Both the position numbers and the translations under genes were made by a program. Shown here piece by piece: positions 8,570 through 18,035 of a stretch of DNA of 64,000 bases (position 1 is the first letter of the stretch; each line of letters begins with the position of its first letter). Location of the stretch: contig AP028876.1 in NCBI GenBank assembly GCA_036323355.1, positions 1,116,001 through 1,180,000 of the forward strand, read 5' to 3'. A model generated the notes under the pieces. That model did not search any database and had not been told where the DNA came from. It worked only from the letters and a program-made list of their open reading frames with translations. Source of the DNA: Gottschalkiaceae bacterium SANA. GTDB taxonomy: Bacteria; Bacillota; Clostridia; Tissierellales; GPF-1.

Positions 8570-9949
8570 TTGAGAGAAGTAGAAGTCTTTGCTTGCTTGT
8601 TTGCCGGGCTCACTTGGATCTTATGGCTACAAAAAAGGGAAAAGTTGCAGAAAATAGGGAGATTGATTGCCTTTATTTCTCTTTTGATCATGATTCTGCA
8701 TGGCGTGGTTGAGGGTGCTCGTTGGTCGTTACTTCCACTCTACGGAGTGATTGTACTTGGTGTAATGATGGGCTGGAGAGAAAAGAGATCTAGGCTCACC
8801 TTTGCAGGGATGATAGGAATGCTTTTACTGTCGGCTGTACTGTCAGTTTTGTTTCCTGTTGGGCAAATGCCAAAACCTACTGGCAGATATTCGATTGGAA
8901 CGGTGACCTATGATCGGATCGATAAAGGAAGACAGGAAGCTTATACAGAGGCTGTTGGAGATGAAAGAAAAATTAAAATTCAATTGTGGTATCCTGCAGA
9001 GACTGTAGAAGGATTGGATCTTGTGCCATGGCTTGTGGAGGGAAGACCCGTGGCGAGAGCTTTGGCTAAGGAAATGAAACTTCCGACTTTTGCTTTGGAT
9101 CAAACTGCCTTGGTTAAGTCCCATGCCTATGATTCAGCGCCGATTTCTACAGATGAGCTTGCTTATCCAGTGGTTATTATTTCCCACGGGTGGACGGGTT
9201 TTCGAAATTTACATTCCGATCTTGCAGAAGAACTGGCCAGTGCAGGCATGATTGTTATTGGAATTGATCATAGCTATGGGTCGCTAATCACTGTTTTTAA
9301 TCATGGTGAAGTGGTGTATAATCTGCCAATGGCCTTACCGAGTCGTGCAGAAACGCCAGATTTTCTTTCCTTTGCCCAGCGATTGGTCAATACTTATGCC
9401 GGAGATATTATTTTTGTGCTTGATGAATTGGAAGACTATCAAGCCGGTGCTCTGGGGCCAAATTTTGTTGGAAAATTTGATTTAGATCGCATTGGTGTTC
9501 TTGGTCACTCGACAGGAGGGGGAGCTGGAGTTGAAGTTGCTTTGATGGATTCCCGAGTACAAGCGGTTATGGGGATGGATGCATGGGTTGAACCGATTGA
9601 AAAATCCCTTGTAGACAAAGGCCTTGATATACCGGCCTTGTTTTTGAGAAGTGAGCAGTGGGAAAATGGAGAAAATGATGGAGTTTTGCTGCCTTTGCTT
9701 GAAGAAAGCTCGGGTCCAATTACCTTACTCCAAGTCGATGGTACTTTCCATTTAGATTTTTCCATGGCCTATATGTATTCGCCAGTTACATCGGAACTTG
9801 GGATTACGGGTCCTTTAAATCCAAAAGAATCTGCTATCATACAGCGAGAACTTGCCAGGCAATTTTTTGAAAGACAGTTGCAAGAATCGACAAGCCCATG
9901 GAAAATCGATCAATGGGAGGCCGTTCGAAAAATCTATGAAGAAAAATAA
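8570..9949 (+). CDS. Membrane-anchored alpha/beta hydrolase, PAF-acetylhydrolase-like
   Basis: The start is set at TTG 8570, seven bases after GGGGGGA. The in-frame ATG at 8498 overlaps the previous terminator and has no ribosome site. The first 100 residues or so hold three or four hydrophobic segments, so the enzyme is membrane-anchored. The soluble part has the nucleophile elbow GHSTGG, an upstream SHGWTG segment for the oxyanion hole, an acid candidate in GMDAW, and a late GTFHLDF histidine. This order resembles platelet-activating-factor acetylhydrolase and dienelactone hydrolase relatives. The substrate is unknown, probably an ester. Confidence 0.8.
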   Translation: MREVEVFACLFAGLTWILWLQKREKLQKIGRLIAFISLLIMILHGVVEGARWSLLPLYGVIVLGVMMGWREKRSRLTFAGMIGMLLLSAVLSVLFPVGQMPKPTGRYSIGTVTYDRIDKGRQEAYTEAVGDERKIKIQLWYPAETVEGLDLVPWLVEGRPVARALAKEMKLPTFALDQTALVKSHAYDSAPISTDELAYPVVIISHGWTGFRNLHSDLAEELASAGMIVIGIDHSYGSLITVFNHGEVVYNLPMALPSRAETPDFLSFAQRLVNTYAGDIIFVLDELEDYQAGALGPNFVGKFDLDRIGVLGHSTGGGAGVEVALMDSRVQAVMGMDAWVEPIEKSLVDKGLDIPALFLRSEQWENGENDGVLLPLLEESSGPITLLQVDGTFHLDFSMAYMYSPVTSELGITGPLNPKESAIIQRELARQFFERQLQESTSPWKIDQWEAVRKIYEEK

Positions 9950-9950
9950 A

Positions 9951-9986
9951 AACCCCGAATTCTCCTTTGAAGAATTCGGGGTTTTC
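9951..9986. terminator. Bidirectional terminator between convergent genes
   Basis: ACCCCGAATTCT and AGAATTCGGGGT form a stem with A-rich and T-rich flanks on both sides. It serves the hydrolase gene on the plus strand and ftsH on the minus strand. Confidence 0.88.
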
Positions 9987-9987
9987 C

Positions 9988-12102
9988 TTATTCATTGATT
10001 GGTTCGGGAGCCTTGTCCGATTCTTCCGGATCAACAAGTGACTCTTCTGATTCTTCTTGTTCAACTGGTGGTTCTTCCGGATTTTGATGTTTTTCAATCA
10101 ATGTACGGAAGGTATCACCGGTAATGGTTTCGTGTTCCATCAGATACTCAGATACTTCACGAAGTAGCGATTCATTTTCCTTGAGCAAGGCAGTCGCACG
10201 ATCGTGCTGTTCGCGGATCATAAGTCGGATCTCGCGGTCTACTTCTTCTGCTGTGGCATCCGAGCACTCCAGTACCCGATTGGATCCTAGGTATTGACTC
10301 TCGACACGTTCAAGACCAACCATGCCAAATTTGTCGCTCATACCGTAGAGGGTGATCATGGTTCTTGCTGTTTGTGTTGCTTGGGTAATATCGTTGGATG
10401 CACCCGTTGATTTTTGTCCAAAGATGATTTCTTCAGCAACTCGACCGGACAACATAACAGCGATGCGATCTAGCATTTCTTCCTTGGTAATCAAGAATTT
10501 TTCTTCACCAGGTAATTGCATGGTGTAACCAAGGGCCCCTTTGGTTCGAGGTACGATGGTAATCTTGTGAACAGGGTCAGCATTTTCAAGAAGTTCTCCT
10601 GCAAGGGCATGACCGACTTCGTGGAAAGCAACCCTCTTTTTCGTATCGTCCGAAAGAATTCGATCTTTCTTTTGTTCTCCAGCGATAACCACTTCGATTG
10701 CTTCTTCCAAATCTTCTTGGGCCACAGCGCTTCGTTTGAATCGTACAGCACGAATAGCGGCTTCGTTTATAATATTGGCAAGTTCTGCACCACTTGCTCC
10801 AGCTGATGCTTTAGCAATGGCCTCAAAATTTACATCTTCACCAAGTTTTACAGCCTTGGAATGAAGTTCAAGAATGGCGATTCTTCCCGGTAGATCGGGT
10901 CGCTCAACAACGATTTGACGGTCGAAACGGCCAGGCCGCAAGAGGGCGGGATCTAAAATTTCTGGTCGATTGGTAGCACCAAGAATGACGACGCCATTGG
11001 AGGAATCAAAGCCATCCATTTCTTTTAGTAATTGGTTTAAGGTTTGTTCTCGTTCGTCGTTTCCGCCCATCATCCCGTCGCGGCGTTTGCCTACGGCGTC
11101 TATCTCATCGATAAAGACAATGCAAGGTGCTTTTTCATTGGCCTGCTTAAAGAGGTCACGGACCTTTGCTGCGCCGGCACCGACGAACATTTGTACAAAT
11201 TCCGAACCCGAGATGGAGAAGAAAGGTACCTTGGCCTCACCAGCAACGGCTTTTGCCAAAAGTGTTTTACCTGTTCCTGGAGGACCAACAAGCAAGGCTC
11301 CCTTTGGAAGTTTTGCTCCGATGGAACGGTATTTCTCTGGTTGATTTAGAAAGGTAACAATTTCGAGCAGGGAGTCTTTCGATTCCTGCTGACCTGCCAC
11401 ATCCTTAAAGGTAAGTCCAGTTTGATCTTCAGCGTAAATTTTGGCATTGGATTTGCCAAAGTCCATAACACCACCGCCACCTCTTTTGGTGATGCTGCCT
11501 AATAAGAAGCGCCACATAAAGAAGAAAAGGGCCATGGGTAAAATCCAGGTTAGTAGAAAGTTCAAATACGGATTGTTCTCAACAGAAACACCGCCGTATT
11601 TTTCAACACCCCAAACCTTTAGATTGGCTAAAAGTTCTGGATCATTTACGCGATCTGTATAAACTTCTTTGTCCATGCTTTGGACTGTAGTAATTTTTTT
11701 TGATAGGGCGACTTCAGCATCACTGGGAAGGACAACATCGTCTTCTAAAGTAATGTAGATTTTGTCGCTGGCAATTTGTACTTCTTCAATGACTCCGTAG
11801 GAGCCGAGGGCTTCGAATTCACTGTATTCTAATTCCTGCGTGGTGCGATTGGAGAAGAACAGGTTGGCGATAACGATACCAACAAAGATCATGGCAAGAA
11901 AGCCATAGTTAAAGGGTTTTTTTATTTTTCCAGTTGGTAACTTTGGTATTCGATTGCTGTTCTTGTTTTGACCATCTTTTTCAGGTCCTTTTGGGGGCCA
12001 TGCGGAATGACGGTTGTCTTGTTTCTCATCCTGGTTGGAATCTGAATCTTTCGGCAACCAAGGTTTTGCTAGTCTTCTATTATTATTATTATTATTGTCC
12101 AT
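9988..12102 (-). CDS. ftsH: ATP-dependent zinc metalloprotease FtsH
   Basis: FtsH is a membrane-anchored AAA+ protease that degrades misassembled membrane proteins and some regulators. The 704-residue product has a 65-residue cytoplasmic N-terminal extension rich in Asn, Lys and Pro. Transmembrane helices lie at about 67-84 and 181-201 around an external domain. The AAA module has Walker A GPPGTGKT (273-280) and Walker B IVFIDEID, and the zinc site is HEVGH with a downstream Glu. Residues 3-8 are six Asn from an AAT triplet run. The acidic Glu/Pro-rich tail is poorly conserved in the family. It is transcribed divergently from carAB. Confidence 0.96.
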   Translation of the reverse strand: MDNNNNNNRRLAKPWLPKDSDSNQDEKQDNRHSAWPPKGPEKDGQNKNSNRIPKLPTGKIKKPFNYGFLAMIFVGIVIANLFFSNRTTQELEYSEFEALGSYGVIEEVQIASDKIYITLEDDVVLPSDAEVALSKKITTVQSMDKEVYTDRVNDPELLANLKVWGVEKYGGVSVENNPYLNFLLTWILPMALFFFMWRFLLGSITKRGGGGVMDFGKSNAKIYAEDQTGLTFKDVAGQQESKDSLLEIVTFLNQPEKYRSIGAKLPKGALLVGPPGTGKTLLAKAVAGEAKVPFFSISGSEFVQMFVGAGAAKVRDLFKQANEKAPCIVFIDEIDAVGKRRDGMMGGNDEREQTLNQLLKEMDGFDSSNGVVILGATNRPEILDPALLRPGRFDRQIVVERPDLPGRIAILELHSKAVKLGEDVNFEAIAKASAGASGAELANIINEAAIRAVRFKRSAVAQEDLEEAIEVVIAGEQKKDRILSDDTKKRVAFHEVGHALAGELLENADPVHKITIVPRTKGALGYTMQLPGEEKFLITKEEMLDRIAVMLSGRVAEEIIFGQKSTGASNDITQATQTARTMITLYGMSDKFGMVGLERVESQYLGSNRVLECSDATAEEVDREIRLMIREQHDRATALLKENESLLREVSEYLMEHETITGDTFRTLIEKHQNPEEPPVEQEESEESLVDPEESDKAPEPINE

Positions 12103-12196
12103 ATTCTCACATTCCTTTCAATGGTATGACTTTATCAAATAACACTCTTGAAAACAAGAAAGAACCGATAAATATCCCTTAAACTTTTTTTAAACA

Positions 12197-12225
12197 TTGA
12201 CATTGAACCCTTTGAATGGTATCTT
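12197..12225 (+). promoter_or_regulatory. Promoter of carAB
   Basis: A consensus TTGACA (12197-12202) is followed after 17 bases by TATCTT (12220-12225). The transcript would start near 12232 and carry about 148 bases of leader before carA. Confidence 0.72.
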
Positions 12226-12277
12226 AAGGAAAAGAATCTTTAAACTAGTACGAGATACTGGTAAGGTGATCATTCAA

Positions 12278-12295
12278 ATAGTTGGAGACAACTAT
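12278..12295 (+). other. Leader hairpin upstream of the carA attenuator
   Basis: ATAGTTG and CAACTAT form a perfect 7-bp stem with a GAGA loop, between the promoter and the leader terminator. It could be part of an attenuation fold. Confidence 0.45.
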
Positions 12296-12314
12296 GTTTA
12301 TTTGAGCGATTTAT

Positions 12315-12345
12315 GCCTTCCGGATTCCGGGAGGCTTTTTCTTTT
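12315..12345 (+). terminator. Attenuator terminator in the carAB leader
   Basis: GCCTTCCGG and CCGGGAGGC form a nine-pair stem (one G-U) with an ATT loop, followed by TTTTTCTTTT. It lies 35 bases upstream of carA and downstream of its promoter, so it must be read through for carAB expression. Confidence 0.75.
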
Positions 12346-12347
12346 AA

Positions 12348-12366
12348 TTCGACCCAGAGAGGCGAA
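12348..12366 (+). promoter_or_regulatory. Candidate PyrR-binding RNA hairpin next to the carA ribosome site
   Basis: TTCG and CGAA close a stem with a bulged A, then a CC/GG pair closing a CAGAGA hexaloop. The PyrR-binding consensus has a CNGNGA hexaloop flanked by 5' C and 3' GG with a purine bulge below. The hairpin ends two bases before the AAGGAGGGG ribosome site at about 12369-12375. A role in UMP-dependent translational control is inferred. Confidence 0.45.
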
Positions 12367-12379
12367 AAGGAGGGGTTTT

Positions 12380-13435
12380 ATGAAAGCGACACTAATCTTA
12401 GAAAATGGCCGCGTATTTCGCGGTGAGGCCTTTGGCTATCGACACGATGTAACCGCAGAAATTGTTTTTCAAACCGGCATGACCGGATATCAAGAGGTGT
12501 TGACGGATCCGTCCTATTATGGACAGGCCGTGGTTATGACACACCCGCATATTGGAAACTATGGGGTCAATCTTGATGTGAGCCAGGGACGTACCGCCTT
12601 TGCCAGCGCATTGATTGTTCGATCTCGCGCTCAAGCGACACGTCATTATAAAGAAGAAATGGATTTGGATTCCTTTATGAAGTATCACCATGTTGTTGGT
12701 CTTCAAGGTATTGATACCCGGGCATTGACCAAAGAAATCCGGGTCAAGGGAACCATGAAGGCATTAATTACTTTCTCGCCTTTAAGCAAGCGTCAGATTG
12801 AAGAGCGTTTTAGACGATTCGATTTGAAGCGTCATGCCATGGAAACAACCTGCTCTGCGACTTATCAACGCGGTGGAGACGGACGTCAAATTGCGGTAAT
12901 GGATTTTGGAATCAAGGAAAATATCCTAAGGGAATTGGAAAAACGAAATTGCAAGATGACAATCTTTCCAGCGGATACGCCAGCAGCGACTGTGCTGGAA
13001 ATGAATCCAGAGGGTATTGTTCTTTCCAATGGTCCTGGAGATCCAATGGATTTGCCGGATATTATTGAAGAAGTGAAAAAACTAATGACAGTCAAACCCG
13101 TACTGGGTATCTGTCTGGGACATCAATTGTTGTGTCTGGCAACGGACGGGAAAACGGGCAAACTTTCTTTCGGTCATCATGGGTCCAATCATCCAGTGGA
13201 GCGCTTGGAAGACGGCATGACCTTTATAACAGCACAAAACCACAACTATACAGTTGTAGAAATGCCTTCTGTTATGGAATGCACCTACCGCAATCTGAAC
13301 GATGACAGTGTAGAGGGAATGAAGCATAAAACCCTACCTGTGATTTCGGTTCAGTTTCATCCGGAAGCAGGTCCGGGTCCTTATGATGCGGAAGATGTTT
13401 TCGATGCATTCATGACAATGATGGGAGGTCAATAA
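12380..13435 (+). CDS. carA: Carbamoyl-phosphate synthase small subunit
   Basis: CarA is the glutaminase subunit that supplies ammonia to CarB for carbamoyl phosphate, feeding pyrimidine and arginine synthesis. The ATG at 12380 follows AAGGAGGGG; the longer in-frame form starting at 12197 would translate through the leader hairpins and is rejected. The 351-residue product has the CarA N-terminal domain (TGMTGYQEVLTDPSYYGQ) and a class I glutamine amidotransferase domain. The nucleophile Cys lies in GICLGHQ and the His/Glu pair in QFHPEA. Its stop overlaps the carB start by one base (TAATG), so translation is coupled. Confidence 0.95.
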   Translation: MKATLILENGRVFRGEAFGYRHDVTAEIVFQTGMTGYQEVLTDPSYYGQAVVMTHPHIGNYGVNLDVSQGRTAFASALIVRSRAQATRHYKEEMDLDSFMKYHHVVGLQGIDTRALTKEIRVKGTMKALITFSPLSKRQIEERFRRFDLKRHAMETTCSATYQRGGDGRQIAVMDFGIKENILRELEKRNCKMTIFPADTPAATVLEMNPEGIVLSNGPGDPMDLPDIIEEVKKLMTVKPVLGICLGHQLLCLATDGKTGKLSFGHHGSNHPVERLEDGMTFITAQNHNYTVVEMPSVMECTYRNLNDDSVEGMKHKTLPVISVQFHPEAGPGPYDAEDVFDAFMTMMGGQ

Positions 13436-16400
13436 TGAAAAACAATCAAGATAAAAAGGTATTGGTACTTGGTTCTGGTCCCATCGTAATAGGACAGGCA
13501 GCAGAGTTTGACTATTCCGGTACCCAAGCGTGCCGTGCATTGAAGGAAGAAGGTTGTGAGGTAATTTTGGCCAACTCCAATCCGGCAACGATTATGACGG
13601 ATCCGGAGATTGCTGATCGTGTTTACATTGAACCGTTGACCGTGGATTGGATGGAGGCATTGATTGAGAAGGAACGGCCCGACGCGCTTTTGGCCAATGT
13701 TGGGGGACAGACAGCTTTAAATCTGGCCATGGACTTGGCGAATAAGGGTGTTTTGAAGCAATATAATGTTGAAATGCTGGGTACTTCTATCGAAGGAATT
13801 TATAGAGGTGAAGACCGGGAAGCGTTCCGTGCTTTGATGAAAGAAATTGGTGAGCCAATTATCGAGTCTCAGATTGTGACAACGGTGGAAGGCGGACAAG
13901 CCTTTGCTGATCGTCTAGGCTACCCTGTAGTTGTGCGTCCAGCTTATACCCTGGGCGGATCCGGAGGCGGCATTGCGAAAACGGAAAAGGAACTCTTGGA
14001 AATTCTGCCGGAAGGCTTACAGCGTTCCCCTGTTACTCAGTGTTTGGTGGAACGGGCGATTCTAGGTTGGAAAGAAGTTGAATACGAGATCATGCGGGAT
14101 TATCAGGGCAATCGCATTGTGGTCTGTAATATGGAAAACATCGATCCTGTGGGGATTCATACGGGTGACAGCATTGTTGTGGCACCAAGCCAAACCCTAT
14201 CGGATACGGAATACTATATGCTGAGAACGGCATCCTTTCATATCGTGGATGCGGTGGAAATTATTGGCGGATGTAATGTGCAATTTGCCCTTCATCCGGT
14301 AACCGGCGAGTATGCTGTTATTGAGGTCAATCCTCGGGTGTCTAGGTCCTCGGCATTGGCTTCTAAGGCAACGGGCTATCCCATTGCCAAGGTGGCAACG
14401 AAACTCGCTTTAGGATACCGTCTGGCGGATGTAGAAAACTCCATTACCAAAAAGACAACGGCCTTTTTTGAACCAGCTCTGGACTATATTGTTGTGAAGT
14501 TGCCCAAATGGCCATTTGATAAGTTTCCAGTGGCAAAGCGGACTCTGGGAACGCGAATGATGGCGACGGGGGAATCCATGTCCATCGGAGCAAACTTCTC
14601 TCAGGCACTTTTAAAGGGGATCCGTTCCATCAATCCCAAAAGACAAACCCTGACAGATCCTGCTTTATTCAATGTGTCTTTTGACAAATTAAAACTAGCG
14701 GTAGAATCACCCAATGATGAGAGACTCTTTCATCTAGCGGAATTGATACGCCGTCGATACGGTCTTGATCGTTTGGAACAGATGACGGGCATTATGCGAT
14801 TTTTCTTGGCGGCGTTCGAAACGATTATTCAGGAAGAGGAAGCTTTGCGCAGTCAAATGGTGGGCGAGCTTTCAGTAGATAAGTTGCTCGAATTAAAACG
14901 CTTAGGATTTTCAGATGCCGGTATTGCGGATTTATTGGACACGGATCAAGCAGCGATTCGCCAGATGAGAAAAGAAAATAAAATCAAAGCGACCTTTAAA
15001 ATGGTAGATACTTGTGCGGGTGAATTTGAAGCGGTATCCCCCTACTTCTACTCGACTTATGAGGAAGAAGATGAAGGTCCAGTGACGGATCGAAAGAAGA
15101 TTGTGGTTCTAGGTTCCGGTCCCATTCGCATCGGACAGGGCATCGAGTTTGATTATGCGTCGGTGCACGCCATGCAAGCCTTGGAGCGACAGGGATATGA
15201 AACCATTATGATTAACTGCAACCCGGAAACCGTAAGTACGGATTTCGACTTGGCGGATCGACTCTACTTTGAGCCGATTACCTTTGAAGAGGTGATGAAT
15301 GTCATTGAGAAGGAAAGGCCAGAAGGGGTTATGGTACAGTTTGGCGGACAGACTGCCATTGACTTGGTGGAAAGTTTGTCTGATGAAGGGGTTAAGATAT
15401 TTGGTTCCTCTTATGAAGCCATTAATCTAGCAGAAGAGAGAAAAGATTTTGATCAATTGCTTGAGCAGCTGGGATTGCCGCGACCCAAAGCGGGAACGAC
15501 GCGGGATTTGAACGAGGGATTGGCTATTGCAAAATCTTTCGGTTATCCGGTTCTTGCAAGACCTTCTTATGTGATCGGCGGACAGGGCATGGCAATTTTG
15601 GCCAATGAAGAAGAATTACAGCGTTATTTGGAAAATTTCTTTATCCAGTATCAGGATGGACGGGTGCAGATTGATCAGTATATTCAGGGTAAGGAATTAG
15701 AAGTGGATGTGATCTCGGATGGGGAAAATTGTTTGATCCCAGCGATCATGACTCACCTTGAACCTTCGGGAGTCCATTCCGGAGACAGTATTACAATTTT
15801 ACCGTCGCCGTTTTTGGAACAAGAAATCATCGATCAGGCGGTGAATGCGTCTGAGAAGCTTGCGGCCGGATTAAAGGCGGTTGGATTCTTGAATATCCAG
15901 ATGATCTGGGCCGATAAGCTCTATGTGATTGAAGCAAACCCTCGGGCATCAAGAACCTTGCCGATCTTATCCAAAGTAACAGAGGTGCCGATGACGGAGA
16001 TTGCAATCCGTGTCATGCTAGGGGAAGAGTTGAAAGATTTGGGTTTTGGAACGGGTCTAATGGAAGCGAAACTGCCGTATGCCGTCAAGGTGCCGGTATT
16101 TTCCATGGAGAAGTTACCAGGAGCAGAAGTTATGTTGGGACCAGAAATGCGTTCAACTGGCGAGGTTTTGGGATTAGGGACAACACCGGAAGAGGCGATG
16201 CGAAAGGGTATGATCGCCGCTGGGGTGCCATTCCCAGAAAAAATCCGAATTCTTGCTATGGTACGGGATGTGGAAAAGCCGCGACTTCAGGAAATTATCA
16301 AGGGAACCCAAGGTTTGCAGGTGGAATGGACAGCGACTGGGGGAACAGCGAAGCTTTTTGAGGATGAGGGAATTACCTGTTCGAAAGTGGAGAAGATTCA

Positions 16401-16626
16401 GCAGAACGATGAATTGTTAACAGAGATTCGTCAAGGTGATTATGATTGGGTCTTAAATCTGCCGACCAAGGGAAACGATGCAACGCGGGATGGATTTTTG
16501 ATTCGCCGTGCAACCCTTGAATCGGGGAAAACTCTATTTACCTCTTTTGAAACTTTTGAAACTGCCTTCGGCCAGTGGCAATTGGTGGAAGCTGAAAAAC
16601 GATTCTATCCATTGATGAAAAAATAA
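13435..16626 (+). CDS. carB: Carbamoyl-phosphate synthase large subunit
   Basis: CarB makes carbamoyl phosphate from bicarbonate, ammonia and two ATP. The 1063-residue product has the expected internal duplication: two ATP-grasp halves each opening with a GSGPIxIGQ-type motif (near residue 11 and about 560), and a C-terminal MGS-like allosteric domain of about 130 residues. Length matches full-size CarB. It is co-transcribed with carA and followed by a strong terminator. Confidence 0.97.
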   Translation: MKNNQDKKVLVLGSGPIVIGQAAEFDYSGTQACRALKEEGCEVILANSNPATIMTDPEIADRVYIEPLTVDWMEALIEKERPDALLANVGGQTALNLAMDLANKGVLKQYNVEMLGTSIEGIYRGEDREAFRALMKEIGEPIIESQIVTTVEGGQAFADRLGYPVVVRPAYTLGGSGGGIAKTEKELLEILPEGLQRSPVTQCLVERAILGWKEVEYEIMRDYQGNRIVVCNMENIDPVGIHTGDSIVVAPSQTLSDTEYYMLRTASFHIVDAVEIIGGCNVQFALHPVTGEYAVIEVNPRVSRSSALASKATGYPIAKVATKLALGYRLADVENSITKKTTAFFEPALDYIVVKLPKWPFDKFPVAKRTLGTRMMATGESMSIGANFSQALLKGIRSINPKRQTLTDPALFNVSFDKLKLAVESPNDERLFHLAELIRRRYGLDRLEQMTGIMRFFLAAFETIIQEEEALRSQMVGELSVDKLLELKRLGFSDAGIADLLDTDQAAIRQMRKENKIKATFKMVDTCAGEFEAVSPYFYSTYEEEDEGPVTDRKKIVVLGSGPIRIGQGIEFDYASVHAMQALERQGYETIMINCNPETVSTDFDLADRLYFEPITFEEVMNVIEKERPEGVMVQFGGQTAIDLVESLSDEGVKIFGSSYEAINLAEERKDFDQLLEQLGLPRPKAGTTRDLNEGLAIAKSFGYPVLARPSYVIGGQGMAILANEEELQRYLENFFIQYQDGRVQIDQYIQGKELEVDVISDGENCLIPAIMTHLEPSGVHSGDSITILPSPFLEQEIIDQAVNASEKLAAGLKAVGFLNIQMIWADKLYVIEANPRASRTLPILSKVTEVPMTEIAIRVMLGEELKDLGFGTGLMEAKLPYAVKVPVFSMEKLPGAEVMLGPEMRSTGEVLGLGTTPEEAMRKGMIAAGVPFPEKIRILAMVRDVEKPRLQEIIKGTQGLQVEWTATGGTAKLFEDEGITCSKVEKIQQNDELLTEIRQGDYDWVLNLPTKGNDATRDGFLIRRATLESGKTLFTSFETFETAFGQWQLVEAEKRFYPLMKK

Positions 16627-16660
16627 AGGGTCAAGTTATTGAGTCTACAAGTTATATGGA

Positions 16661-16685
16661 AGCAGCCTGCGGGCTGCTTTTTTTT
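16661..16685 (+). terminator. Rho-independent terminator after carB
   Basis: AGCAGCC and GGGCTGCT form the stem, followed by eight or more T. Confidence 0.92.
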
Positions 16686-16767
16686 ATAAAAAGGGATTCA
16701 CTCTTTTTGCATACTGGGAAATAAGGCTAGAATGGAAAACAGGATGAGGTTGAAGAAAACTAATGAA

Positions 16768-16814
16768 TTGACAAAGTTTGGGAATCATGGTAAATTAACA
16801 ACATCGGAATCCGA
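16768..16814 (+). promoter_or_regulatory. Promoter and small palindrome upstream of padR
   Basis: TTGACA (16768-16773) and TAAATT (16791-16796) are 17 bases apart. The palindrome TCGGAATCCGA (16804-16814) lies at about the transcription start and could be a PadR autoregulatory site, though it is short. Confidence 0.5.
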
Positions 16815-16829
16815 GGTTAGGAGAAAAAG

Positions 16830-17153
16830 ATGAATAAAGAATTGAGAAAAGGAATTAATCCATCGCTGATTTTAGCGCTTTTAGAGAATGAATCCTTATA
16901 TGGTTATGCACTCATTGAACGATTGATGCTCAAGACGGGTGGTGCCTTGGAATGGAAGGAAGGTACCCTCTATCCACTACTTCATCAAATGGAAGCAAAG
17001 GGATGGGTTCAATCAGAATGGCAGGTGGCGGAAGGACGTCGCAGAAAAGTATATAGCATTACAAAAAATGGACGTGGAGAGCTGCAAAAACAAAAAGAAG
17101 AATGGGTGGCTTTGCAGTCAGCCATAGGCAGCGTTTTGGGGGAATCAATATGA
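16830..17153 (+). CDS. PadR-family transcriptional regulator
   Basis: The 107-residue protein is a compact PadR winged-helix regulator, with the typical GYALIERL and EGTLYPLLHQME segments and the RRRKVYSIT wing. Its stop overlaps the next start (ATGA), coupling it to a HAAS-type membrane protein. PadR plus HAAS-domain proteins is a common Firmicute pairing in which the regulator represses its own operon, often in response to envelope stress or a toxic compound. The signal is not deducible here. Confidence 0.92.
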   Translation: MNKELRKGINPSLILALLENESLYGYALIERLMLKTGGALEWKEGTLYPLLHQMEAKGWVQSEWQVAEGRRRKVYSITKNGRGELQKQKEEWVALQSAIGSVLGESI

Positions 17154-17983
17154 CAGAAGAAAAAAGACAAGAAGAGTTTATACGAAGAATCACCGATCAG
17201 ATTCACGATCAACAACGAGCCAATCAGATTAAAGATGAAATGCGCGATCATTTGGAAACCGCGGTCGCTGATTATATGGAAATGGATCTTTCGCTAGAAG
17301 AAGCGGGAGCAAAAGCGCGCAAGCAAATGGGAGACCCGGCTGCCTTGGGCTATGCATTGGAAAAGTCGAAGAAACAAAAGATGACAAAACTCGAGGGGAT
17401 AAGCTATGCACTTTTGCTATTGCAGAGTCTGGTGGCATTGCGCGTGATTCAACGTGCGAGTGTCAATTTTTCTTGGATAGAAATGGGAATTGTCTTTTTG
17501 ATGGTCGGTGTGACTTTATTTTTTGTTGTGATGACAGTGGGGAAACAAAAGCAGGATTACGGGATGCCTTTGATGGTGATTCGGCCCAATAAAGGATTTT
17601 CTTCTTTGGATCAGGTGACAACGGGAATTTTGTTATTTTGTATCGGATTGATGACCATGGGGGTGATGGCGAGTTTTCTTGATGGAGAAAGCATAAGCAT
17701 CCCTTTGATGAATTGGCTTTTTATGGTTTCTATCATGTTGACAACGATAAACGGACAACGCCAAGGCAAAGCCATTTATACGGAGGGGATTCAATTCAAT
17801 CGGGGAAAACTTCTGTCTTGGTCGGAGTACAAGTCGTATCGAGTCTTGGTTTCGCACACGAAAAGAGGCAAGGTCTATCAGATTAAACTCTACGGAGGAA
17901 AGATAGAGCCTATTATCGGGGTGGAAATGAGCCAGTTATCTACAGTGGAAGCATTGATTTCGGAGTGCCTGACAGTCAATTAG
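17150..17983 (+). CDS. HAAS-domain-type membrane protein (paralogue 1)
   Basis: The ATG at 17150 follows GGGGGAA and overlaps the padR stop by four bases. The 277-residue product has a soluble N-terminal helical domain (about residues 1-75, with EEAGAKARKQMGDP) typical of the HAAS/permease-prefix domains encoded after PadR genes. Four hydrophobic segments follow, then a C-terminal soluble PH-like domain with YRVLVSHTKRGKVYQIKLYGG. It is a close paralogue of the next gene, so the pair is a tandem duplication. Function is unknown. Confidence 0.75.
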   Translation: MTEEKRQEEFIRRITDQIHDQQRANQIKDEMRDHLETAVADYMEMDLSLEEAGAKARKQMGDPAALGYALEKSKKQKMTKLEGISYALLLLQSLVALRVIQRASVNFSWIEMGIVFLMVGVTLFFVVMTVGKQKQDYGMPLMVIRPNKGFSSLDQVTTGILLFCIGLMTMGVMASFLDGESISIPLMNWLFMVSIMLTTINGQRQGKAIYTEGIQFNRGKLLSWSEYKSYRVLVSHTKRGKVYQIKLYGGKIEPIIGVEMSQLSTVEALISECLTVN

Positions 17984-18035
17984 AAGAAAATCGTGTATAG
18001 ATGGCGGTTATAAGCAGCGGTTTGGGGGAAGCAAT

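Noticed and set aside
12062-12102. Phase-variable repeat at the ftsH start (six AAT codons)
   Set aside because: The unit is three bases long, so changes in copy number would only alter the Asn count and not the frame.
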